Assembly: GCF_028583425.1 (NCBI RefSeq)
Contig: NC_072791.1
Location: forward strand, 17,007,868 to 17,071,867
From: Eublepharis macularius
Taxonomy: Eukaryota; Chordata; Lepidosauria; Squamata; Eublepharidae
Reading direction: 5' to 3'
DNA length: 64,000 nt
Positions 42,302 to 54,009 of the stretch are shown in pieces. The notes beneath the pieces are model-generated. The model did not search any database, was not told the DNA's origin, and was given only the letters and a program-made list of their open reading frames with translations. The position numbers and the translations under genes were made by a program. Positions within the stretch are counted from its first letter, which is position 1. Each line of letters begins with the position of its first letter.

Positions 42302-42655
42302 GAGCTGCCAGGTACCCTTACCCTCCTGGCAGGAATGGGGGAGACCCGGCACTTAGCTCATGCCTTCCGTGTGTTTGGTTTCCAGCACTTGCATGATGAT
42401 GTCACGACCGGAAGTTACGTCATCACGCTGGCTGTGGGAGCGTTCCCACGCTTCATGCTGGGCTGATTCTTTGAGAATCAGCCCCCAAAGAAGTGCGGGA
42501 GCACTCCCACAGCCCGCGCAACAATGTCACATCCGGGTGCCTGCTGCTGGCAGCCAATCTTCAGGCAGAGCAAAACCTCCCACTGGTTGCTGCCAACCAG
42601 CAGGCGAGCAAGTAAACTGCCAGGAGATTGCCCACCACTGGCAGGCACCTGGGAT
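42302..42655. mobile_element. Non-autonomous hAT-like element with TGATGTCA motifs
   Basis: GAGCTGCCAGGTACCCTTAC ... TGATGATGTCACGACCGGAA ... CATGCTGGGCTGATTCTTTG, AGAATCAGCCCCCAAAG ... GGCAGGCACCTGGGAT. It has the same architecture as 53406-53732 and 52001-52428, with a central inverted repeat CTGATTCTTTGAGAATCAG. Confidence 0.6.
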
Positions 42656-42659
42656 CCAT

Positions 42660-43284
42660 ACTTAGACTCTCCCAGCCTTTGTGATGACCCCTGCCCCGTG
42701 GCAGCCGTGGCTTAGCTAGGTTGGAGATCCCAGTCCAAAGTGTCATGTTGCAGCACTAGAGGTGCCAGCAATGACAGTTTAGGACTAGTTACAACTCTGT
42801 TGCTTCTCAGTGTAAGAACTAGGAGGTGTATCCCTGCCCACTGTTCTTTTCAGTGTCAGTCATGACAGAGTTGTGCAATGAAAATAACAATTGAACTGTG
42901 TTGCTCTGTGAAAGCTAAAGGAGACTTCTGGTTTCAGACTGTTCATTTATGCATGTGTCACTTGAGGTGGGACTACTACAGTGAGTGCAATGTTATAGCT
43001 CCTACAGTCAAGAGGTTTCCATTCTATGGATGGAGCTCATTGACGGTAGCTGAAATTGTGTGGGTGAAACAGTGTGTAAGGATCTGCCAAGCAACTCTCA
43101 AAAGACTTCACTGCAGGCAGTAAAAGAACTTTATTGAAAAGCTGCTAGTATCATGAGCTTACTCTGTCTTTGCCAGGAATAACGTTCACATGCAAGCATC
43201 AAACATATATAGGCTTCCAAAGTGCAGGCCAATTCTAAAATCCGCCTCCCCCTAGTCTAACGGTCAGCTAAGCTCAGCAGGAAA
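42660..43284. other. Unassigned sequence
   Basis: A minus-strand AATAAAGTTCTTTTACTG motif near 43120 resembles a polyadenylation region, but no gene or element boundary is visible. Confidence 0.35.
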
Positions 43285-43514
43285 GAGGGTTGCCAGCCTC
43301 CAGGTAGTAGCTGGAGAGCTTCTGGAATTGCAACTGGTCTCCAGGCCACAGAGATCAGTTCACCTGGAGAAAATGGCTACTTTTGGGGGTGGAATGCTAT
43401 GGAATTATGCCGTGCCAAGGTCCTTTCCCTCCCCAAACCCCACTTTCTCCAGGTTTCTCCAGGTTTCACTCCCCAGATCTCCAGGAATTTCCCAACTTGG
43501 AGCTGGCAACCCTG
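43285..43514 (+). mobile_element. hAT-type MITE, family A
   Basis: GAGGGTTGCCAGCCTCCAGG ... GGAGCTGGCAACCCTG, 230 bp, with a perfect 8-bp target duplication GCAGGAAA at 43277-43284 and 43515-43522. Confidence 0.92.
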
Positions 43515-44744
43515 GCAGGAAAACATCTAAGTGAGAAAATAGCAGAACTGATGTATGGGATTTGCAAGGTTGTGGTTTCTGTGCAGGTGCCTCTTCCCAG
43601 CCTAAGGAGCGAGATCCCTGGTGCAGTTCAGAAGAGCAGACAGATAACAGCAGGAACAACCTTTGCCTAGATTCATATTGCGGGTCCGAAGGACAAGGCG
43701 AGTAACATTTGCCGTCCAGGCAAAGAATAGCCTCAGCATTTAACTATAACCATCACATAAAGCATTACAATACCGTCATAACAGTAGGGTGTTGCTCGGT
43801 ATGACAGGTAATGCTAAGCACCTGACACAGTGTAGGCAAGAACAATATCAGACTGAAATGAATGCATGCATGATTTTTGTGCGTCTATTAAGTGGAAGAA
43901 TTCGCCAGCGTTAGACATGCAAAAGAAGAATGTGAACATATTAATAATGTTGGTAAATTGAAGGAAAAGGGTATTGCTTTCTAGAATTATATATTGTCTG
44001 GGTTGTGAAATTATGTTTCAGATTTTGCTTGTTGATTCCCTGTTTTAAAAATAAAAATATCTATACATTACCATAATTTTGAAGAACACAGGTTATAGAT
44101 GGGGATTTCATATTATACTCCACTGGGACACCTAAGTCTGGCATTTAAACATAGGATGTTTTCCATTGTTGTTTGACCTCAGGTGCCTGTGGCAAAATTT
44201 TGGTAAGATTCTAATTATGCATTTGCCTCACATAAATAAATATACTTCTTGAAATGTATCTCAGTAAGGAAGGCTTTATTTCTGTGAGACAAATTAAAAC
44301 CAAATCAGGATTCAACCAGATTTTGAGAATCCTGTAGAGAAAAAAACAAATTGTAATTCAAGCCTGGACAATTTTTTCTTTGGCTCTAGGAGCCCACCCC
44401 AAAATTTAGAAACCAGAATAGGTTTCCAGGCTTCATGTTTTTGTATTTTAATAATCATAATTTTGAATTATTGCTGTCATGAGAACTAATTGTAGCTTCT
44501 TCAGCCTTTTTCATAATTTTATTGAAACTATGCAAAAGTGTTGTAGTATATAAATATAGAAATACCCCTAGTTGTCATCACCACAACAAAAAGCAAACCT
44601 CTAACCCTAGCCTAATTTTTTCCAGTTTCTCGTAATTCCATCATTCCTTTTTAAAAGCTCCATTTCAGTCCAGGCTTTTCACCTCTAGCATCAGTGCCTT
44701 ATGATAAGGATTTCTCTACTTCTGGACTATTTGGCGATATGGCA
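43515..44744. other. AT-rich unique sequence
   Basis: No exon or named repeat is recognised. An A/T-rich low-complexity part lies at 43980-44080. Confidence 0.4.
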
Positions 44745-45290
44745 TGTTGGTCGAAATAAAGATGAATGATGGTTGGAGGTTGAGTTAAAGTTATCTTATA
44801 AAGAAGTGGCAGATAAGATAGAGAATTACTTATTACCCACGCTTATTCCAGTATTTTCAGTTAAGGAATATTGCACAAACAATAACGAATAACTATTGGG
44901 GGGACCCAAAACAAAACAAAGTTTGAATTACTGTTAGAAATGTCAGTGTGGAAAAGACAGATCAGAGGAATATATAATATACTGCTTGACCTGCAAAAAG
45001 AAGGGGAAGAATTTAAGAGGCAACGGAGAAAAGATTTGGAGGATGTTACACGGAAAGAATGAGATGGATCTGGTATAATGTGTCTTGGAATGTCAAACCC
45101 CAGTGGAGATTTAATACTATGTTTTGGAACTGTCCAATACTGGTATCCTTTCAGAAATAAATTCAGAAATTATTTGGATATATTTCTGGATGTGAATTTT
45201 GTGGAATCCAAAGATATTTTCGTTAGAGTTTATTTTTTTTTAAATGTACGGAAGGATGATATAGAATTGGTGCCTGGCATTTGTGTGTGA
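44745..45290 (+). mobile_element. L1 LINE ORF2 C-terminal remnant (broken)
   Basis: Readings ELKLSYKEVADKIENYLLPT and, after frame breaks, LLEMSVWKRQIRGIYNILLD, SNPSGDLILCFGTVQYWYPF, RNKFRNYLDIFLD follow the L1 ORF2 tail order (IYxxL, then GxxxHxxWxCPxxxxFW-like). The match is by motif order only. Confidence 0.5.
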
Positions 45291-45299
45291 AACCAGGAC

Positions 45300-46468
45300 T
45301 GCATTACCAATAATGGATTCTTATAAAAAGCTTTTTAAAGCTTTTAGACTGTAGCTTTTTAAAAACGAAAACAACATTGAATAAAAGAGAAGTAGTAAAA
45401 CCTCAATCAAATAAATTTTTGAAACTGGATATTTGTTTATAGAGCACTAGAATATGAACATCTGTGGTTCCGTAAGACCATATGTATTGTTTGATTTAGA
45501 TTTAATACATTTTTTAAAAAAAAATACTTTATTTAATTGAATATTGGAGCCCGAACAGAAAGCAAGTGGTTAAGAAATGAATTCATCTGCCACTGCTAAA
45601 TGGTGTAAAGTTAAGTGTACATAAAGACATGCAGTGAAAAGAACTTCATGCCATTTATTTTTATGTCATCCAACAAGGACTTTCTGATGTGAAATCATAA
45701 ATAAGCATTGCTTTTCCCGTGAAATATGTCATGAGATGCTACAATAAAATTGTTGCTGAAAATAAGAGTTTCCACAATAAAGTTTCTAGATGTTGGGTGG
45801 TTACCTAGTACCTAGGATTTATCTATCTCTGCTATAGGTTGTAAAATCAAAAAGAGTCCAGTAGCACTACCACAGACTAACACGGCTAACTCCTCTGCAT
45901 CTATGTGCTACAGGTTGTGATTGTGTTAGCGTTTGTTGAGCGGTGTGTCAGGGGAAGAGGAAGAGAACATACAAGTCCAAAGATTCCCGAAGCTCATGCA
46001 CATAATTGTTGTCATATCTGAACCATGCTGTTGTTTCTTCCTGGTGCAGAATCCTTCAATGTGCATATGGAGTTCTTAGCAAGCACTGGTTTCCCTGTTC
46101 ATCATGCGATGGAAAGGCATGTTGTTCGTGAGTGTAAAGTTAGATGAGGGGCTGCCTTGTAGAACTGCATCTCCACTCTTTGGGTTTTCCCACCCCTATG
46201 CCAACTGATAGGCTGCCACCAACATGGACGCAGAAACTCCCAACATGATGATATCCTGTCATACGGAGAATTTAGGGGAGCTCGTCTCCTCCCATGTCTG
46301 TGTGTGTAACCAGCCTTAGTACCTATCTTCACCCTTGATGTTGTGCTGATTGGGGAAGCTCAAAAACCCCCTTCAGAGCTTCCCATGGAAACTGAACCCC
46401 AGCATTACAGCTAAGGATAGCGATCTCATCCAACGACACTGCCCGGTATTCTGTACTGTAGCAGGCAT
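45300..46468. other. AT-rich unique sequence
   Basis: One GAGTCCAGTAGCA-family fragment lies at 45850-45905 (AGAGTCCAGTAGCACTACCA, CAGACTAACACGGCTAACTC). Nothing else is recognised. Confidence 0.45.
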
Positions 46469-46470
46469 TG

Positions 46471-46790
46471 TTATCTTCTGAGCGCCTTTGATCCAATGAT
46501 CTTGAGCAGGGGATAAGGAGTCTTTAAGGAAAATATGGTGGAGAGATACTTGGCCACAGCCAACATAGACCTTGGGTCTCTATCCACCAACCGACAGGGA
46601 ACTATATTATCTTTACATACAGTGGAAGATAATTTAGTTAAAATAGGGGTGATCCATAATTTGCAACAAAATTTATAATGGGGGCATTCCAATATCATAT
46701 GGGATAGGGAGCCTACCTTTTTCAAAACACATCGGCAGAGTCTGTCTGAGAAAGGTAAATTACAGTATCTCCCATACAGCAGGCAGTCAT
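46471..46790 (-). mobile_element. LINE ORF2 C-terminal remnant with zinc-knuckle-like motif
   Basis: The minus strand reads GRYCNLPFSDRLC, then KKVGSLSHMILECPHYKFCC and KLWITPILTKL. C-x(n)-SLSHxxxxCPxY is the usual C-terminal Cys/His block of several reptile LINE clades. The clade is not determined. Confidence 0.6.
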
Positions 46791-46794
46791 TTAT

Positions 46795-47050
46795 TGATTG
46801 ATCCCATTTATATCCCTCATGGCAGCCACCCAGTTATATCCTCACAACAACCCTGTAAAACAGCTTAGGTTGACTGACAGTGCAGTCCCAAGAGCACTTT
46901 CCGGGGAATTAACCCTGTTGAATAGATATGAGCAGACCAGTTTTGGAGTAGTTCTCACAGTCACCCCATGAGTTTCATAGCTGAGATCTGACTCCAACCT
47001 AGATCTTTTTTGCCCTGAGTCGAATGCTTTGCCTACTATACAACGCAGTC
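46795..47050 (-). mobile_element. SINE family 2-like, diverged
   Basis: TATATCCTCACAACAACCCT at the tail side and GTTGTATAGTAGGCAAAGCA, GTTGGAGTCAGATCTCAG at the head side (reverse) bracket a degraded body. Confidence 0.45.
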
Positions 47051-47931
47051 TTTCTATACCAAGAGCGTGGGAAGTGTTTCTGAAGAATGCAGGTATCTTT
47101 TTTCTTCCGTGTTTGGGGGCAGGGTACGCCTTGATCTCTGTAATGGAGTGTAAAAAGGAGTTCATTTAAGTTTGTTACATACAAATCGGTGCAAGCCCAG
47201 GCGTGCTGCCTCTGGCTTGCGATGTACAGCTCGTGTTGATAATTCAGATTTCACAATCTCACACGGAGAATTGGCTCTGCGTTACCTTTCAAAAATCCCC
47301 GGTGTTTTTAAGTGGAGATTGGCACCAAAGCTGAAATCTTTTTTTTCCCCTCATCCTCATTATTTTATTTACATGAAAGCGACACTCAAAGCGATACTGA
47401 AAACAATTCCTCCAGAGCTAGGCTAATTAAAACAGCACCAAGGATAAGGCACAAAAATGGAAATGTACATGAATGAGCCACGCCAAGTTCAGATTGACCT
47501 AGAGGTATGGAGCGTACAGGGCCATTGCCATAGTCACTGGAGATGTTAGCTGTTGACTTTACATGACAGTAACTGGCATTAATAATGCAGATGCCGGAAA
47601 AAAAAATCCATCCAATTATGAAATCCCAATTCGTCCTCTCTTGCAAGCTACTGTAGATGTGAAAATCAATTTCCATTAAGCTAAAATGGAAAATGGATAA
47701 ACGAAATGGCATTTTCACCCGATGAGAGCCGAGAGGGCAGCAAGGCAAGCAGAGAAAGAACAAAGGATTTGTACAGAGCATAAAGATGGCCAAATACCCC
47801 CGCACGTGCACATGCGCACACACTGTCTGTTCATGCATATATCTGCCCTTTTTTTTTTCCTGCTCAAGAGTTCAGCTTTCTATGGCCAGAACAGAATGAC
47901 CGAGGGAAGAAGCAACATCTTCAAGGCAGTA

Positions 47932-48100
47932 TATGAATATATGCAGCTGCCTTATACCGTCAGGCCATTGGGCCATCTACCTCACCACCTGGCAAGCAGC
48001 TCTCCAGCGTGTTGCGTCTTTCCCACACCTGCTGTCCAAGATTCTTCTAACTGGAGCTGCCAGTGTTGGATCATTGGACCTTCGACACGCTAAGCCTGTG
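47932..48100 (-). mobile_element. tRNA-derived SINE family 1, 3' part
   Basis: ATATGCAGCTGCCTTATACC, GTCAGGCCATTGGGCCATCT and TTCTTCTAACTGGAGCTGCC match family 1 in reverse. Confidence 0.65.
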
Positions 48101-48199
48101 TTTTTCCATGAAGCTTCAAGCTATAATTTTTAAAAAATTCTAGAGGCAGCACAGATTACAAGATAGTTTTGATTTACTGGTTAAACCCTGGATGGTGTA

Positions 48200-48277
48200 T
48201 GATGGTTGTTGTGGGTTTTCCGGGCCAGAAAACCCACAACAACCATCGTTCTCCGGCCTTGAAAGTCTTCGACAATA
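48200..48277. mobile_element. 78-bp hairpin insertion with 13-bp target duplication
   Basis: Perfect direct repeats CCTGGATGGTGTA (48187-48199 and 48278-48290) flank TGGTTGTTGTGGGTTTTCCG followed by its reverse complement AACCCACAACAACCA. A single-copy tail TTGAAAGTCTTCGACAATA ends it. This looks like the 3' end of a non-LTR element whose 5' part was inverted on insertion. Confidence 0.75.
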
Positions 48278-48479
48278 CCTGGATGGTGTAGTTAGACTGC
48301 TTTTCCTCATATGAGCTGGTTTCCATGCAGATAGTGAAATCCACACAATAGAGCCAGGCACAAGGGAAGGGGAGAGAGTTTTGATTATAAAGGGGAAGCA
48401 CCAATATGCACAAAAATACAACTTTCCTCTTTGCAAAGGCAGATTGCCTTCTCTCATGTGTGAACCTGCCTGTCCACTC

Positions 48480-48830
48480 CGGTCATCTTCAGAGGCCCTG
48501 TTTTTGTTGCCCCTACTAAATAAGACTGATGCGTGGCAGCCCAAGGAAGGGTATTTTTGATCATGGCAGCAAAACTTTGGAACTCCCTCCCCATGGGGAT
48601 TCCTCTGTCTCCCTCTGACATTGTCCTCTGCCAACAAATGAAGACTTTTTTTGTTTCGTGTACTCCCAATAACTCTTAGTTGTGTGTTGTTTGTATGGTT
48701 ACACATTCTTAGTGAATTGTCTAAATATTTTAATTGCTACTCTAATATTTTAAATGTTTTTAATATTTTGATGTTCAGTCATTTTGGGAACCCTATTTGG
48801 GTGGAAAGGCGGCATAGAAAGGTGAACAGA
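48480..48830 (+). mobile_element. CR1/L2-like LINE ORF2 C-terminus and 3' UTR
   Basis: The + strand reads GRVFLIMAAKLWNSLPMGIP then LSPSDIVLCQQMKTFFV, the classic RxFxxxAxxLWNSLP ... FKxxLKTxLF ending. The 3' UTR has TTTTAATATTTTGATG and ends TTGGGTGGAAAGGCGGCATA. Confidence 0.75.
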
Positions 48831-48889
48831 AGGGGGAAATGGGGGGGGGGGGCAAGGGAAATCAGTAATTTAAGGCCTAAGGAAGAGAT

Positions 48890-48960
48890 CCGACCTGGGG
48901 TCTATTTCGCCATATCATCCTCTTGGAGCAGGGCCTTCTCAGTTGTGGCACCTAACAACA
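48890..48960 (+). mobile_element. Second LINE ORF2 C-terminal fragment
   Basis: SWSRAFSVVAPNNK is the RAFSVxAP block of the same LINE type, lying just after the tail of the previous fragment. It is a separate, truncated copy or a duplication. Confidence 0.5.
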
Positions 48961-49452
48961 AAGTGAATATGCGCTTGTTGAAATAGAGCTCTGGGGATGG
49001 GTAGGCTGTAAGGCTGCAGCTCCAATATTCTCATTGTTTTTAGACAGCATTTTGGACTAGCACTAGCTGGAGATTTGGCCTGGAGCCACATGTTGCTACT
49101 ACAAATACATGTACTGGTTCTGATGCAAAAAGTACACAAGCTTGTGCTTTACTATAATGGAACTAACAGGAACCACATTTTGTGCTGAACAAGGGGTAGC
49201 CAACAAGCCAAAGCACAAATACAAAGCTCTTAGTGCCCCTTACATGAATAACAACAGAACTTTTAGCAGAGCCCACCCACCCCTCCTTATTATGCACTTT
49301 GTTCATATCTTCAAAGGCACAGGTAAAGACTCTTAGAACGTGGCTGAAGTCAGGGGGTCCCATTCCCCCCGTGGGGGCAAGGGATGCTGTGCCCCTCACT
49401 CTGAGTGGCAGTGGGAGAAAAACGTTAAATGCCCACAGCATCATGTGTTGTG

Positions 49453-49593
49453 TCACATCACTTCTGCGGAAAACCAGAAGTGTCATAGGGTGGTTCTTGG
49501 AATTGCTGGAAACTCTGTGGTAAAACCGTAGGGCTTCCAAAATTCCTAAAGCTACCTTTGTGACTTCTGTTTCTTTACCAGGCATGATGTGAT
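49453..49593. repeat. Palindromic core of a MITE
   Basis: TCACATCACTTCTGCGGAAA ... GGTTCTTGGAATTGCTGGAA, ACTCTGTGGTAAAAC pairs with GTAGGGCTTCCAAAATTCCT ... TGACTTCTGTTTC ... GCATGATGTGA. Arms of about 65 bp are diverged. Outer ends are not identified. Confidence 0.65.
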
Positions 49594-49599
49594 ACTGCA

Positions 49600-51992
49600 G
49601 CTGGTGTTGCACTCCCCCCCCCATATGCCCACCCACAGCCCTCCCCCAGTTGCCAAGCACTGCCTGATAAATCTAACAGCCCTCCTCATTGCTAGGGAAA
49701 CTGCTGTTGAGAACTTGCCAGAAGTTGCACTGATTTCCAAGTTGCCTATCTCTGCTTTATGCAATAAATATACAAATTTGTTAAACACAAGACAGGTACA
49801 TCAGCGCTGTGATCTTGCCTATTTCTTGATAAAATCACCAGTAGCCCGTTGGTTTTACTGTGCTGCAAAGTACACAGAGCTGTATGGCCACTGGTAACTA
49901 TTTACCTGCTATTAATAATTAGCAGGTTTCCAACCGGACTGTTAGCAAGGAGCCTGGCATTTGGCACAATAGAAACTCAGCTGCCTATAGCTGGATTCAA
50001 ATTACAGTAATACTCAAATGGGCACTCATTTGAGTTTCTGCCACTGCAAACAATGGGATGTTGGACTGTTTCATTTGTTTATTGCTTTATTTATTTGAAC
50101 AGGTGCAAGCTGGCCAAGTAAAATTGGATATTACTGGAGATAACCACCAGATACCTTTACAGCGTTATCTGATCGGTGTGTAGGGATAAGCAGAGCCATA
50201 CATATGCCTCTATAGTGTTAATCTATTTATAACTTCATTACTGTAGATCAAAAGACCCTCACAAACTGATACTTGTAGGATACAACTGAGTTATGTCTGG
50301 GCAAAAACTATGCTTTCCACAAAACTGATGGGACACTGATTAAAAAATGATGGAAAGAGCGGGAAAGTGGAGAAATATGGTTGATGGTCACCCATCTAAG
50401 GGTCTTTGGTGCCTCCTTCCTCATGGTTCTTAACCTTTAATTCACGACAGTCAGTCAAGTACACACCATTTTCACATACCCCCCACCCCAAACACAAGTA
50501 AAACACCAGGATTTCTGTAATAACATGAGCAGATTGTGTCATGGCAACAGCCTTGCCATTGGACCTTTAAGCTTTGGTAAATGTACCAGTTTCTGCCCCT
50601 TGTAGCTTATTAATTGTTGCCAAATTATTACATTTGAACAAATCTTGAAAATATTGTATAGGTCAACAGTATAAGAGGTTTTTTTCCCCCTTCAGTTCTC
50701 CACCATTGGAAAAAATGTGAAAGTCCCCAGACAGTTTCATGCTGTAAATTTGGAATGAGTGAAATGCTTTATTAGGCAAGGTTTTCCTCACTCAGAAAAA
50801 GAAAGCTTTTCACAGGTTTTTTTTCATTGCTCTTCAGAATTTTCCAATAAAACTAAAAAAAAAATCTTCAAACTTTTTCATGCTAAACATTTTTAGTGTG
50901 AAAAGCCTTGCTTTAAGAAGCGTTTCACTCATTCTAAAAAAAGAAATAGCTCGTAAGAGTTTCTTTTCAGAATCCCCCTGAATTTCCTCATTTTTCCATC
51001 GGAGAAATAGAAAATGAGATCCCGGGGGGGGGGTGGAGAAACAATCCCCCCCAGTTTTTTCTGGAGTTCTTCCTGGGCCCTCATATCTGTACTCCAGCCA
51101 AAGCAGATGACTTGGTTAGCATAAGTTAACACATGCAATAAAAGCTCCGAGACATGGGTATCAGTGGAAAGTGGTGGCATTCAAAGGAGGTTTCTGAAGG
51201 CGGTGGACCCCAAGGTGGGGGGTGGGAGAGAGAGCTGAATTTTTCATATTGACTATAATTTATTAGCTGAAAGCTTGGCTGGCATGTCATTAGTATCCAG
51301 TTCAGAACCTCCTTGCTTCCGTGTTACTCATTTGCATCCGTAAACGTCTTTTCCGTCATCACGGTGTGTTCCACCAAAGGCATTTTCCCTTTGCAAATCC
51401 TTCCAGTTTTTAACAGATACTGCAATGGTGCCTATGATAAGGAGTTCCTCCTCAGCAACAACTGTTTCATCATCTCAACTGTGAAAGTTATGATCAAACC
51501 CAGCCAGTAGGCAAACTCTCGCCCTTTCCAAGAGAGGTGGTGGTGGGGGAAGGGATCCTTCAGTTAAATTTACAAAGCTTAGAAGATTATTGTCCAAGGC
51601 TATGTGGTAGTTATCTAATCCCCACCAACTGTTCTGTGTTCAGTTGTCCTGACAGATCTGTATCTAAGCCTTCAGGCCTGCGTTCGCCCACCCAGTAGCT
51701 CAATTTCTTTCTTTGTGTACCTGGCTGAAGGTTTTCAAATTGTTTCCCACAACTTCATGAGGTAAAAATACATTTTTAAAAAATGTATATGCTTGTTGTG
51801 TTGTGAGCAAGGGCCATATGGGCTAAAACATGATGACTTTTTTACCTCAGTTGCTTGTCAAAAAAGGTAAATTAATGATTGCGGAAACTCAACCCCCAGA
51901 GCAAGAGGAGGGTGGTCCAGATATCCACCGCTTTAAAATCCCCCCTCTCAAGCCCTGCTTTCTTTCCCTGCCAGCAGAAGTGAGACAGTTGT
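49600..51992. other. Unassigned sequence
   Basis: The stretch 50690-51010 has weak inverted similarity (GAATGAGTGAAATGCTTTAT versus AAGCGTTTCACTCATTC), suggesting an old palindromic element. No exon is seen in the remainder. Confidence 0.4.
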
Positions 51993-52000
51993 TGCCCAAG

Positions 52001-52428
52001 TAGGGTTCACAAGTGCCCACCGGTGATGGGCAAAACTCCTAGCAGTTCGCCCCCTTCCCACCAATTGCTGGCAATCACAGAAGGTAGCAAGCCACCCAGT
52101 GATCATCTGCCAATGGCAGGCAACCGGAGCAAATGTGCGTGACACGTGCTCCCAGCCAGAAACGACAATGTCACTTCTGGAAGTGACACCCTCACACTGG
52201 TGGCAGCAGTGCTCCTGCACATCATACAGGGCCTATTTCAGCCACGAACAGGCTGACTCTGAAAGAATTGGCCTTGTATGAAGCGTGAGAGCACTAGTCC
52301 CATGGCCGGTGCAATGATGTCACGTCCAGCAGTGATGTCATCATGTGCCAGCTGGGAGCACTTGTGCAAAGAAGCCCAGTAAGTGCCGCCCTCCTCCCAC
52401 CAGTTGTCAGGGAGACTTGGCAACCTTG
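52001..52428. mobile_element. Non-autonomous hAT-like element, 428 bp
   Basis: TAGGGTTCACAAGTGCCC ... GGGAGACTTGGCAACCTTG with a perfect 8-bp target duplication TGCCCAAG (51993-52000 and 52429-52436). The interior contains GACAATGTCACTTCTGGAAG and TGATGTCACGTCC motifs, as in 42302 and 59080. Confidence 0.85.
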
Positions 52429-52481
52429 TGCCCAAGAAAGGTTTTTTTCAGTGGTGGCTTTACCTCTGGAATACCTTGGAA

Positions 52482-52659
52482 GAGGGTTTTTTTCCTGGAA
52501 AAAGAGGTGGCGGAACTCTCAAGAGGGAAATGAGGAAGAAACACACAGGTTTCTATGAAATAATATTATTTTCAAGCACTATTGTGTATTGTGCTTGAAA
52601 ATATTTTCAAGATGTGCTGGAACTCCATTCCACCACGTTCCCCCTGAAAAAACGCCCTG
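52482..52659. mobile_element. hAT-like MITE related to the 14851 palindrome
   Basis: GAGGGTTTTTTTCCTGG ... GGCGGAACTCTCAAGAGG at the left and TTTTCAAGATGTGCTGGAAC ... CGTTCCCCCTGAAAAAACGC, CCTG at the right. Perfect 8-bp duplication CCTTGGAA at 52474-52481 and 52660-52667. Confidence 0.85.
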
Positions 52660-52994
52660 CCTTGGAAGGGTTCTACCATAGTCTCTTTCAGGTGCCAGGC
52701 CAAAGCATCTTTTTTTACCCAGGTTTGATATTTTTAAAAAAAAATTACAGTCTGCTTCTATCCTGAGGACTGTTTTGCAAGGAACAGTTTAGGCTTCTGA
52801 ATGTTTTTATTCTTTGGTTGGCCTTTTAACAGTTGGGTGTGTAACAGTTTAATTATTTTTTTGCTGTTTCATGATTTTTATCATGTTTTACTGTGTGAGC
52901 TGCCTCGACCAGGTTCTTTGGAGGGGTAGCATTAGGGTTGCCAAGCTGGATAACTGGTGGGAGGGCTAGGTGTGGAGACAAGGGGGCATACAAG

Positions 52995-53285
52995 TAGGGT
53001 TGTCAGATGGCTTCCCTCCAAGCCAGACATGAGCCCTGACACTTATCATTTTTCGTTGCCTTTGTGCACTCCCAGCCCATCATGAAGTGGTGTCATCACT
53101 GGAGGGCAAGAGGCTGGGTGGGCTAGCTGGCTGGCCACTGACTGGCTGCTTCCTGGGCACACAGGCGGAGCGGTTGGGTGAGCAGGGGCACACGCACAGG
53201 TGTCTGGTATCTCAACTTTGTTTCCCCCAGACAGTCTGGCAAAATAACAGACTGTCTGGGGAAAACAGGACACATGGCAACCCTG
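52995..53285. mobile_element. Non-autonomous hAT-like element (TAGGGTTGTCAG ends)
   Basis: TAGGGTTGTCAGATGG ... GGACACATGGCAACCCTG, with internal hairpin CCCAGACAGTCTG / CAGACTGTCTGGG. The octamers CATACAAG and TGTACGAG match at 5 of 8, all differences being transitions. Confidence 0.65.
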
Positions 53286-53405
53286 TGTACGAGTGTCATT
53301 GTGCCCAGTTTTATCTGTGTGGTGTCAGTTGTACCCGGAAGTGACAAAGAGGAGCTCTAGGAATCTGTTGAAGCTCTATGGTTGTCCCCGGATGTGCCAT
53401 AGCAA

Positions 53406-53732
53406 TAGGATTGCCAGGTTTCCTTACCATCTTGGCAGGAGGGGGAGATCCCGCACTCACTTTTCCTGGAGTCTTTGCGCATGCGCAACTCATGTACTCA
53501 CTCCTGGGACAGCACGATGACATCACTTCTAGGAAGGCCCCGGGAGCATCCCCGTGCTTTGTAGCGGGCTGATTTGGGTGCGGGAGTGATGTTGTTGCAC
53601 TACCCTGGAAGTGTGCTGGGAAGGCCTGTTCCTCCACCTTCTCCCCCCTCCCCCCAGCCAAGGGAGTGGTGGCAGGCGGTGGAGGGTGGGAGAGGGGGAA
53701 CCCCATCACCACTGTGGGACCTGGCAGCCCTA
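53406..53732. mobile_element. Non-autonomous hAT-like element, 327 bp
   Basis: TAGGATTGCCAGGTTTCC ... GGACCTGGCAGCCCTA. The octamers CATAGCAA (53398-53405) and TATAGTAA (53733-53740) differ by two C/T transitions. The interior holds a GCGCATGCGC palindrome (53477-53486) and GATGACATCACTTC. Confidence 0.8.
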
Positions 53733-54009
53733 TATAGTAATGTCACTGTATTTTATTTTTCCCCACAACTTGACAAGCCTAGATGGCATATACTACATAA
53801 ATAGTGTATCACCATGGCAGGAAGCAAAAAACAAGAATGGTACTTGTAAGAGCTTCCCGAACATGATTAGGACACAGCAGGTTTCATGACAAGGTTTGCA
53901 ACCTGTGTAGCTTCCAGGAGCCAAGTCTCCCAGTGAGTGACTACAGCACTGAACTATTTTTTTTAAAGAGGGGAGTCATGCTTTATCTGTCGCCCAAAAG
54001 AAGCTACTC

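Noticed and set aside
48140-48706. 188-codon minus-strand ORF
   Set aside because: It crosses the hairpin insertion and the antisense of a LINE 3' end.
49163-49660. 165-codon minus-strand ORF
   Set aside because: It covers a palindromic MITE core and carries no recognisable domain.
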